Source of the DNA: Flemingiibacterium sp045534235
Lineage (GTDB): Bacteria > Bacillota > Clostridia > Oscillospirales > CAG-272
Direction: 5' to 3'
DNA length: 6,378 bases
Assembly: GCA_045534235.1 (NCBI GenBank)
Contig: JAZSJI010000090.1
Span: forward strand, 1-6,378
Positions 1-5,437 of the stretch are shown here, in pieces. The translations under genes were made by a program, and so were the position numbers. Below the pieces are notes generated by a model. The model was not told the origin of the DNA, made no database searches, and saw only the letters and a list, made by a program, of their open reading frames with translations. Numbering within the stretch: the stretch's first letter is position 1; every line of letters starts with the position of its first letter.

Positions 1-1
1 C

Positions 2-346
2 TTTGCCGCAGCTTTGGACGCAGGCGGCAAGATCACCGCCGCAAGCAGCGATTGCCTTGAGGTGAATTTTACCTTCGACACGGCAGGCGCGTCCGCTTTT
101 GATCCTACTAAAACACTTCTGACCAAGCGTGAGCAGGGCGACGACTATAATATGGTCGAATACGGCGGTGCGGGGAAGGAATGGTATGCGCAGGCGGCAG
201 CCTTTGACGCGCTCTCTATTGGCAAGAGCATATCCGACATAGGCTTGCTTGCCGGCACTGAAAATCACGGTAACGGCGAGCTTATAGCGGCAGGCTGTAC
301 GATTAAGGTTGACGGATTTATAAGGGCGGCATCAAAGCTTGGTTAA
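2..346 (+). CDS. C-terminal part of a protein of unknown function (5' end outside window)
   Basis: The reading frame is open from the left edge and ends at TAA 344-346, leaving 114 visible residues. The true start lies upstream; the first TTG in frame (14-16) has no ribosome binding site and is not a credible start. The visible part has a beta-rich stretch (ITAASSDCLEVNFTFDT, residues 11-27), then a TKREQGDDYNM segment (41-51), a GAGKEWYAQAAAFDAL helix (56-71), and an AGCTIKVDGFIRAASKL tail (97-113). From memory, this order (K-x-E-x-GDDY, then GKEWY-x-QA-x-AF, then AAGCTIxVxxF) resembles the C-terminal module of exported or lipoprotein-like Clostridia proteins of unknown function. That is recall, not a search. 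The signal peptide, if any, is outside the window. It converges with uxuB and is probably not part of the uronate locus. No function is assigned. Confidence 0.75.
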   Translation, partial: FAAALDAGGKITAASSDCLEVNFTFDTAGASAFDPTKTLLTKREQGDDYNMVEYGGAGKEWYAQAAAFDALSIGKSISDIGLLAGTENHGNGELIAAGCTIKVDGFIRAASKLG

Positions 347-351
347 AACAA

Positions 352-382
352 AAAAGAGGTAACCGACAAGGTTACCTCTTTT
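352..382. terminator. Bidirectional intrinsic terminator between convergent genes
   Basis: A perfect 13-bp inverted repeat (AAAAGAGGTAACC at 352-364, GGTTACCTCTTTT at 370-382) encloses the 5-base loop GACAA. The 9-bp core GAGGTAACC is flanked by A-runs on the left and T-runs on the right, so RNA from either strand forms a hairpin followed by U residues. It sits 5 bases after the stop of the left-edge gene and 14 bases after the stop of uxuB, so it fits as a shared terminator for both. Confidence 0.9.
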
Positions 383-396
383 GAAACTTTATGAGA

Positions 397-1242
397 TTAT
401 ACGCCAGAGTAAGCCGCAAAGCCGCAGTCGATGGGAAGAACCACGCCCGTGATCGCCGAAGCAGAGCGCTCGTCGCAGAGGAAGAGCGTTGCACCGAGAA
501 GCTCGTCTGCATCTACGAAGCGATCCATCGGAGTTCCCCTCAGTATCTTTGCACTGCGTGCGGTAGGAGTACCGTCCTCGTTGAAGAGGAGTGCCTTATT
601 CTGCGCGGAAACGAGGAAGCCGGGGGCGATCGCATTGCAGCGAATACCCGTGCCTGCAAAGTGAGTTGCGAGCCACTGCGTAAAGTTGGAGATACCCGCC
701 TTAGCCGCGGAGTATGCGGGAATCTTGGTAAGCGGCGTGTACGCATTCATCGAGGAAATATTGAGGATACAGCCGGATTTCTTTGCAACCATATCCTTTG
801 CAAATGCCTGAGTGGGGAGAAGCGTTCCCTGGAAGTTTAATTTGAAAACGAAGTCAACGCCCGATGCGTCGAGGTCGAAGAAGGACTTGCCGCCTTCCTT
901 CGCCTCGTGCTGATACTCGTTATCGGTAGTTGCACGGAGATTGTTTCCGCCTGCGCCGTTTACGAGAATGTCACAAGCACCGAGGTCACGCACAACTGCG
1001 CTGTGTACCTCCTCAAGTGCCTCGGGATCGAGTACATTTGCCTTGTAGCCCTCGCAGATGTAGCCTTCTGCCTTAAGCTCGTCGGCAAGCTTCTTTACTG
1101 CGTCCTCATTAAGGTCAAGTGCAGCTACCTTTGCGCCCGACTGTGCGAATGCACGAGCCATAGCACCGCAGATAAGTCCGCCTGCGCCCGTTACTACTAC
1201 TACCTTACCGGTGTAATCAATATTGAGTGGAAGATTTGCCAT
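397..1242 (-). CDS. uxuB: SDR-type D-mannonate oxidoreductase (fructuronate reductase)
   Basis: This 281-residue cytoplasmic short-chain dehydrogenase is expected to interconvert D-fructuronate and D-mannonate with NAD(H), the step before UxuA. The N-terminal Rossmann strand reads VVVVTGAGGLICGAMA (residues 14-29), with Asp43 ending strand 2, which suggests NAD(H). The cofactor-side motif is VNGAGGNN (94-101). The catalytic set fits Asn136, Ser164 (ISSM), Tyr177 and Lys181 (YSAAK), with the usual 13-residue Ser-Tyr spacing. An extension of about 16 residues between Asn95 and Asn136 (containing FFDLD), the LTKIPAYSAAK and FTQWLA segments, and the C-terminus GFAAYSGV match the B. subtilis UxuB/YjmF type as I remember it. 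The start is ATG at 1240-1242 with AAGGAG at 1251-1256, 8 bases upstream. It is the last gene of the araC-uxuA-uxuB set, 19 bases after uxuA. The family is sure; the substrate rests on family resemblance plus the neighbour uxuA. Confidence 0.92.
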   Translation of the reverse strand: MANLPLNIDYTGKVVVVTGAGGLICGAMARAFAQSGAKVAALDLNEDAVKKLADELKAEGYICEGYKANVLDPEALEEVHSAVVRDLGACDILVNGAGGNNLRATTDNEYQHEAKEGGKSFFDLDASGVDFVFKLNFQGTLLPTQAFAKDMVAKKSGCILNISSMNAYTPLTKIPAYSAAKAGISNFTQWLATHFAGTGIRCNAIAPGFLVSAQNKALLFNEDGTPTARSAKILRGTPMDRFVDADELLGATLFLCDERSASAITGVVLPIDCGFAAYSGV

Positions 1243-1250
1243 TGTTTTAT

Positions 1251-1256
1251 CTCCTT
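1251..1256 (-). promoter_or_regulatory. Ribosome binding site of uxuB
   Basis: AAGGAG on the minus strand, 8 bases before the ATG at 1242. It lies inside the 19-base gap after the uxuA stop codon, so uxuB has its own translation initiation site although it is probably cotranscribed with uxuA. Confidence 0.85.
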
Positions 1257-1261
1257 AAAAA

Positions 1262-2347
1262 TTATTTGTCGAATTTTTCAAGACAGTCCCAAACGCCGAG
1301 CATATACATTATGCCGAGCGCGCGGTCGTAAAGACCGTAACCGGGTCGCACGTTGCCGGGACCCTCGTCCCAAAGATGTCTGCCGTGGTCGGGGCGGATA
1401 TAGCCCTCAAAGCCGCAGTCGTGATAAGCCTTAAGGATTTCGAGAATACCCGTATCTCCGTCGCAATCTCTGTGGCTTGCCTCGGAGAAGTCGCCGTTTT
1501 CGAAATGCTTTACGTTTCTGATGTGCGCGAACGCGATTCGGTCGCAGTGCTTTCTGACTATATCAGCGACGTTATTGTTCGGGTCTGCGTTAAGGCTTCC
1601 CGAGCAAAGCGTGAGGCAGTTGTACTCATCGTCCACCATCTTTAAAAAGCGGTCGATGTTCTCCTCGTTTACGAGAAGGCGGGGAAGACCGAAAATATCC
1701 CACGGGGGATCGTCCATGTGTATAGCCATTTTGATGTCGCACTCACGGCAGGTGGGCATTATCGCCTCGAGGAAATACTTGAGGTTTGCCCAAAGCTTTT
1801 CGTGGTCAACGTCCTCGTAGGCCTTGAAGAGCTCGTCAAGCTTCGCCATACGCTCTGGCTCCCAACCGGGGAAGGACATATTGTACTTCTCGGTGAAATC
1901 GAGGATATACTTCGCCATAGCGTTGTAATCGTCCTGAATCATATTCTTTTCGTAGAAAAGGGCAGTGGAGCCGTCGCCTACGGGGTGGAAGAGATTACTT
2001 CTCGTCCAGTCAAATATGGGCATAAAGTTATAGCAGATGACCTTTACGCCGAATTTCGAGAGATTTCTGATACACTGCTTGTAATTCTCAATATACATAT
2101 CTCTCGTTGGCAGGCCTATCTTGATGTCGTCGTGTACGTTTACCGACTCAACGACGTCCATATTGAAGCCGTATTCGTCGAGCTGGCGCTTGACCTCGGC
2201 GATCTCCTCGATCTCCCCGTCCTCACCGTGCACGCTGTGGTGCAGTGCCCAGCTGATGCCGCTAACACCCGGGATCTGCTTGATGTCGGAGAGCTTTATT
2301 TTGTCGTTGCCCTCTCCGTACCAACGAAAAGTCATTTGCATTGGCAT
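1262..2347 (-). CDS. uxuA: D-mannonate dehydratase
   Basis: This 361-residue cytoplasmic enzyme (EC 4.2.1.8) dehydrates D-mannonate to 2-keto-3-deoxy-D-gluconate, the committed step of hexuronate breakdown. It has the usual length for the Firmicute form and a TIM-barrel-type (xylose-isomerase-like) pattern. Recognisable segments in order are MTFRWYG (5-11), IPGVSGISWALHH (25-37), VVESVNVHDDIK (65-76), FGVKVICYNFMPIFDWTR (99-116), MAIHMDDPPW (207-216), LTLCSGSL (245-252), FAHIRNVK (273-280) and YIRPDHGR (316-323). His210, Cys248, His275 and Asp320 sit where the family's His/Cys/His/Asp divalent-metal ligands are expected, so it looks intact. Three in-frame ATGs occur at the start (M1, M3, M5). 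I chose the first because AGGAGGT at 2353-2359 is 5 bases from it but 11 from the second; relatives starting like MxMTFRWYG leave M3 possible. It is cotranscribed with araC upstream (30-base gap) and uxuB downstream. Confidence 0.97.
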   Translation of the reverse strand: MPMQMTFRWYGEGNDKIKLSDIKQIPGVSGISWALHHSVHGEDGEIEEIAEVKRQLDEYGFNMDVVESVNVHDDIKIGLPTRDMYIENYKQCIRNLSKFGVKVICYNFMPIFDWTRSNLFHPVGDGSTALFYEKNMIQDDYNAMAKYILDFTEKYNMSFPGWEPERMAKLDELFKAYEDVDHEKLWANLKYFLEAIMPTCRECDIKMAIHMDDPPWDIFGLPRLLVNEENIDRFLKMVDDEYNCLTLCSGSLNADPNNNVADIVRKHCDRIAFAHIRNVKHFENGDFSEASHRDCDGDTGILEILKAYHDCGFEGYIRPDHGRHLWDEGPGNVRPGYGLYDRALGIMYMLGVWDCLEKFDK

Positions 2348-2352
2348 AGGTT

Positions 2353-2359
2353 ACCTCCT
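2353..2359 (-). promoter_or_regulatory. Ribosome binding site of uxuA
   Basis: AGGAGGT on the minus strand, a near-complete anti-16S match. It ends 5 bases before the ATG at 2347 and lies in the 30-base gap after the araC-family gene. It favours the first of three closely spaced ATGs. Confidence 0.88.
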
Positions 2360-2377
2360 GAAAAGTTGTTGAAATTA

Positions 2378-3625
2378 TTATATACCGAAGCGCGCATCGG
2401 GCTTCTTTGCCGATTCGCGATATTCCTTCGGTGTTTTTCCCGTTTGATTTTTGAACATTTTTGAAAAATATTGAACGTCGAGTATTCCGCAGTGCAGTGC
2501 TACCGTCTGCACCTGCAGATGCGTTGTGGTAAGCAGATGTATCGCGTGCTTGATGCGTTTTTCCCTGATGTATTCCGAAACGGTCTTGCCGGTTTCCTTC
2601 CTGAATACCGTTGATAAATATCCGCGGCTTATTCCCTGATGCTCTGCAAGTATATTTAGCGAGAGATCGGCAGAAAGGTCGGTATCGATAATAAGTATCG
2701 TTTTTTGCACGACGGGTGAATATTTCTGCAGGGAATGCTTGCGTACAAGCCTGCAGTATGAGTGAAACATATCCCGCATAAGCGATGAAATGTCGGAAAG
2801 CGACGTCATCTGCTCGATCTTTATTGCAAATTCTGAAGAAACGCGGTCGAGGTACAACGGATGAACTCCGCCGCTTTCTGCTGCCTTGCGCAGCAGGGTG
2901 TTCATTATAACGGCGTAGTTTTTTGCGTTTCGCACCGGATCTGTAGTGCGCTTTTCAAAAACACTGTCGGTAAATACGGTCGTGAAAAAGACTTCCTTGT
3001 GTATCTGCCCACGGGCAACTGCCTCAATCATCTCGTTTTCGAACTCATAGCGCTTTTCCAGAGCTTTCATATTAACGAGCACGTCGTCGACGTTTTCGCC
3101 GCGAGCATTCTCGTTTATAGGTGATTCCGGAAGCTTGTACTGTCTGTTGACGTCAAGCACAGAAAAGCCGCCGCTACCCCATATATGCTCGCAGAAGGTA
3201 TCGATCATGACGTATAAAAGATCATTGTCGGATATTACGGGGATGCTTGAGTAATATTCCTCAAGGTAACGCTGCGACTTTGGGGATATTCCGATTTTTT
3301 CGCTGAGCTCAAGCAACTCTCCCGACGAAAAGCGGGCAGAAAGATACGGGCCGATAAACAGTATCCGTTCTTGTTCTGCAGGCGGAAGCAGAATATATAT
3401 GTAGCAAAGCTTGAATTCATCGGTGATCTTGTGCACCGTGCACGCATCAAGCACACCGACGTACTCGTGAACCGTCTGCGCTCTGTCAAGCGTATCACTT
3501 ATAGCGTTGCGAAGTCCGGGATCGATAACGGATTCGATCGAATCCCTCGAGACTACGACAGAAACGTTGACGTGGCATTTGCGAAGGGTATCACGCAAAA
3601 AGTCAAGCTCTTTATCGTAAAACAT
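2378..3625 (-). CDS. AraC-family transcriptional regulator, probable controller of the uronate locus
   Basis: This 415-residue DNA-binding protein has a C-terminal AraC/XylS double helix-turn-helix (about residues 307-405). The first HTH lies around LSLNILAEHQGISRGYLSTVFRKETG (321-346), followed by the linker VSEYIREKRIKHAIHLL (349-365). The second lies around VQTVALHCGILDVQYFSKMFKNQTG (372-396), ending in the usual KTPKEYR. The first 300 residues show no cupin or periplasmic-binding fold that I recognise. They contain an alpha/beta stretch (about 60-150: YIYILLP, RILFIGPYLSARFS) and a helical part with DPVRNAKNYAVIMNTLLRKA (229-248) before GGVHPLYLDRVSSEFAIKIE (252-271), a pattern I recall from other Clostridia AraC regulators. 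No membrane segment is evident. The ATG at 3623-3625 is the furthest-upstream start because TAA lies in frame 6 bases before it. The ribosome site AAAGGAG (3639-3645) is 13 bases away, longer than ideal. Control of uxuA, uxuB and the divergent symporter/GH2 pair is inferred from position. Confidence 0.93.
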   Translation of the reverse strand: MFYDKELDFLRDTLRKCHVNVSVVVSRDSIESVIDPGLRNAISDTLDRAQTVHEYVGVLDACTVHKITDEFKLCYIYILLPPAEQERILFIGPYLSARFSSGELLELSEKIGISPKSQRYLEEYYSSIPVISDNDLLYVMIDTFCEHIWGSGGFSVLDVNRQYKLPESPINENARGENVDDVLVNMKALEKRYEFENEMIEAVARGQIHKEVFFTTVFTDSVFEKRTTDPVRNAKNYAVIMNTLLRKAAESGGVHPLYLDRVSSEFAIKIEQMTSLSDISSLMRDMFHSYCRLVRKHSLQKYSPVVQKTILIIDTDLSADLSLNILAEHQGISRGYLSTVFRKETGKTVSEYIREKRIKHAIHLLTTTHLQVQTVALHCGILDVQYFSKMFKNQTGKTPKEYRESAKKPDARFGI

Positions 3626-3638
3626 AGCGCGTTACGCA

Positions 3639-3645
3639 CTCCTTT
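3639..3645 (-). promoter_or_regulatory. Long-spaced ribosome binding site of the araC-family gene
   Basis: AAAGGAG on the minus strand lies 13 bases from the ATG at 3625. No other in-frame start is possible nearer to it because an in-frame TAA precedes the ATG. The long spacing suggests modest translation, which is common for regulators. Confidence 0.65.
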
Positions 3646-3694
3646 CCGCCAAAAGAAATTCAGTCCTGCGCGAATTTCCCCAAGCATATGTACT

Positions 3695-3723
3695 ATTATA
3701 TCACACTTTTTGTGAAATTGCAA
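3695..3723 (-). promoter_or_regulatory. Sigma-A type promoter of the araC-uxuA-uxuB operon
   Basis: On the minus strand, a -35 box TTGCAA (3723 to 3718) and a perfect -10 box TATAAT (3700 to 3695) are separated by exactly 17 bases. Transcription would start near 3688, giving a leader of about 60 bases before the ATG at 3625. The promoter is close to consensus, so it may be active without an activator and controlled by repression or autoregulation. Confidence 0.8.
3701..3715. promoter_or_regulatory. Inverted repeat in the promoter spacer, candidate operator
   Basis: TCACA (3701-3705) and TGTGA (3711-3715) form a perfect 5-bp inverted repeat with a 5-base centre. It lies wholly between the -35 and -10 boxes of the minus-strand promoter, where a bound protein would block RNA polymerase. 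There is no T-run and the stem is short, so it is not a terminator. The protein that binds it is unknown; autoregulation by the AraC-type protein or control by another regulator are both possible. Confidence 0.4.
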
Positions 3724-3745
3724 CAGTAATTTTTACGAAAAGATA

Positions 3746-3776
3746 AAAATAATACAAAAATACATTAAAAAAATAC
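3746..3776 (+). repeat. Direct repeat with 21-bp period, candidate AraC-type binding half-sites
   Basis: AAAATAATAC (3746-3755) and AAAAAAATAC (3767-3776) match at 9 of 10 positions and are exactly 21 bases apart, the spacing typical of tandem AraC/XylS half-sites. The downstream copy ends 23 bases before the candidate -10 box TATACT, next to or overlapping the -35 position of the symporter promoter, as expected for an activator touching RNA polymerase. The stretch is very AT-rich, so chance similarity is a real alternative. Confidence 0.3.
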
Positions 3777-3805
3777 TCACGATATTTTTTGAAATGATTT
3801 ATACT
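3777..3805 (+). promoter_or_regulatory. Candidate promoter of the symporter-GH2 operon
   Basis: A -10-like box TATACT lies at 3800-3805. The hexamer 17 bases upstream (TCACGA, 3777-3782) is a poor -35 box, as often seen where an AraC-type activator is needed. An alternative -35 TTGAAA at 3789-3794 has no matching -10. Transcription would start near 3812, giving a leader of about 80 bases. The -10 also overlaps a small palindrome, TACTTAAAGTA (3802-3812). Confidence 0.4.
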
Positions 3806-3876
3806 TAAAGTAGTGGTACTCTAACTGACGTATGCGAGTGCTGAAAAGTTTTTGGTCTACTAAAATACATTTAAGA

Positions 3877-3883
3877 AAAGAGG
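3877..3883 (+). promoter_or_regulatory. Ribosome binding site that fixes the symporter start
   Basis: AAAGAGG ends 8 bases before the ATG at 3892. It rules against the 20-residue longer reading from ATG 3832, which has no purine-rich site in front of it. Confidence 0.75.
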
Positions 3884-3891
3884 AAACCAAA

Positions 3892-5370
3892 ATGGCAAAA
3901 GAAAAGAAACTCGACGCAAACGGCCATCGTAAGTTCGGTATACGCGACAGTATCGCGTACGCTGCGGGCGACCTTGGCTGTAATATGAGCTTTGCGCTCA
4001 AAGGAACGATGGCGCTCTTCTGGACACAGGTTATGGGTATGAGCGCGTGGTATTCGCTGCTTCTCGTTATCGTTCAGTTCTGGGACGCGATAAATGACCC
4101 GCTGATCGGCTCTATTATCGACGCAGACAGACATAAGTATAAGAGAAATAAGTTCCTTCAGTACATATTCGTGGGCTCGATCGGACTTATCATTGGCGGT
4201 GCGTGCTGCTTCTTACCGTTCCCCGGCGCTCCCGTATGGGCTAAGTTCATCATATTTATTGCCGGCTACGTCATTTGGGACGCGTTCTATACTATTGCAA
4301 ACGTCCCCTACGGCTCACTTCTTTCCCTTATTTCCGATAAAGCTGCTGATAGAGCATCGCTCTCCGCTTGGCGCTCGATCGGATCTATGCTCGGAAATAT
4401 GCTTCCAATGGTAATCCTTCCGTTCCTTATTTACGATAAGGTAGAAGGTCCCGACGGAAAAATGGTTGACGTTCTTAACGGCAACATGGTATTTGTAGCC
4501 GCTCTCGTAATGGGTGTTATCGGCTTTATCTGCTTCCAGTTTATGATCAGAAACACCGAGATCCGCGTTGATACCGAAACAAGACTCAACGAAGATCAGC
4601 CGAAGTTCAACGTGTTTAAGGCTCTTGCAAACTTCGCTAAAAACCGTCCCGCAGTTGGTGCAACTCTTGCAGCTATGGGTATGTTCATCGGTATGCAGGG
4701 CGCCGCTACCGCGGTTTCCGTTACGTTCCAGATATACTTCAAGAACGCGGAGATCTCCGGTATAGTTCAGCTCTTCTCGATGATCCCGATAATCGTATTT
4801 ACTCCTCTTGCACGTAAGATGGTTACAAAGTTCGGTAAGAAGGAGCTTGCAGTCGTTGGTTCTATCGCCTCCATAATCGGCGGTCTTGGACTTTTCATTA
4901 TCACTCCCGAAAATACCGGACTTGACCTTCTTATATACATTCTTTGCCAGCTCGTATATAGCCTTGGACTTGGCATTTATTCCACCGTATCTTGGGCAAT
5001 GATGGGTGACGCTATCGACTATAACGAGTGGAAGACCGGCACCAGGGGAGAGGGCTCCGTTTATTCGCTCCACTCCTTCTTCCGTAAGCTCGCACAGGGT
5101 ATCGGCCCGGCGATTGCACTCATTATCATGCAGGGCATGGGCTACGTTAACAACGCTATTGATCCCGAAACCGGTGCGGCATACATTGACGTTACCAAGC
5201 TTTCTTGGGAATTTGCGGTTGAGCTTCGTGTGCTCGTAGCAATTCTCTTCCTTGCTTCCGCAATAATGCAGTTCATCGGTCTTGCACTTATCTACAACCT
5301 TGACAAGAAGACGCTTGCCAAAATGAACAAGGACCTCGGACGCGACGTCGAGGCGCAGATAGCAGAATAA
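3892..5370 (+). CDS. GPH-family (MelB/GusB-like) glycoside:cation symporter
   Basis: This 492-residue inner-membrane transporter belongs to the glycoside-pentoside-hexuronide:cation symporter family (TC 2.A.2, MFS fold), with about 12 hydrophobic segments between residues 20 and 470. Family hallmarks are FWDAINDPLIGSIIDADR (63-80), whose Asp65 and Asp69 align with the cation-site Asp55/Asp59 of MelB; NVPYGSLLSLISD (137-149); the RASLSAWR loop (154-161); and GDAIDYNEWKTGTRGEG (372-388), whose Lys381 fits MelB Lys377. Length is normal for the family and no break is seen. I chose ATG 3892-3894 over an upstream in-frame ATG at 3832 because AAAGAGG (3877-3883) lies 8 bases before it, the 3832 start has no ribosome site, and homology starts after 3892. 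The substrate cannot be read from the sequence. Placement before a GH2 gene and opposite uxuAB suggests a glucuronide or other uronic-acid glycoside. Confidence 0.94.
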   Translation: MAKEKKLDANGHRKFGIRDSIAYAAGDLGCNMSFALKGTMALFWTQVMGMSAWYSLLLVIVQFWDAINDPLIGSIIDADRHKYKRNKFLQYIFVGSIGLIIGGACCFLPFPGAPVWAKFIIFIAGYVIWDAFYTIANVPYGSLLSLISDKAADRASLSAWRSIGSMLGNMLPMVILPFLIYDKVEGPDGKMVDVLNGNMVFVAALVMGVIGFICFQFMIRNTEIRVDTETRLNEDQPKFNVFKALANFAKNRPAVGATLAAMGMFIGMQGAATAVSVTFQIYFKNAEISGIVQLFSMIPIIVFTPLARKMVTKFGKKELAVVGSIASIIGGLGLFIITPENTGLDLLIYILCQLVYSLGLGIYSTVSWAMMGDAIDYNEWKTGTRGEGSVYSLHSFFRKLAQGIGPAIALIIMQGMGYVNNAIDPETGAAYIDVTKLSWEFAVELRVLVAILFLASAIMQFIGLALIYNLDKKTLAKMNKDLGRDVEAQIAE

Positions 5371-5382
5371 TCTGACTTTATG

Positions 5383-5410
5383 GTGCCCGACAGTGAAGAT
5401 TGTCGGGCAC
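5383..5410 (+). terminator. Intercistronic hairpin between symporter and GH2 gene (partial or weak terminator)
   Basis: A perfect 10-bp, GC-rich stem (GTGCCCGACA 5383-5392, TGTCGGGCAC 5401-5410) encloses an 8-base loop. Two G-T pairs can extend it at the base. It is followed by TGTTTATTAT, which is U-rich but interrupted, and only 13 bases later comes the ribosome site of the next gene. It could be a leaky terminator that lowers GH2 expression relative to the symporter, or a 3'-end stabilising element after processing. No promoter is visible between it and the GH2 gene. Confidence 0.6.
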
Positions 5411-5423
5411 TGTTTATTATAAA

Positions 5424-5429
5424 AAGGAG
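5424..5429 (+). promoter_or_regulatory. Ribosome binding site of the GH2 gene, deciding a GTG start
   Basis: AAGGAG lies 8 bases before GTG 5438-5440. No in-frame ATG occurs near the start: the first in-frame methionine is far inside the sugar-binding domain. GTG is therefore the start. Confidence 0.85.
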
Positions 5430-5437
5430 ATTTTACA

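Noticed and set aside
1718..2464. Plus-strand open frame (248 residues) opposite uxuA and the end of the araC-family gene
   Set aside because: It spans two convincing minus-strand genes and the gap between them, and its translation shows no domain.
3713..3726. Possible catabolite-repression (cre) box around TGAAATTGCAACA
   Set aside because: It is one base short of the 14-base cre pattern and lacks the central CG, so the match is no better than chance and overlaps the -35 box.
3832..3891. Upstream in-frame ATG adding 20 residues to the symporter
   Set aside because: There is no ribosome site before 3832, and the added residues do not look like a transporter N-terminus. ATG 3892 has a good site at 8 bases.
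3626..3891. Possible riboswitch or small RNA in the divergent region
   Set aside because: Apart from the short inverted repeats noted, the region is AT-rich without long stems or a terminator, so no structured RNA can be supported.
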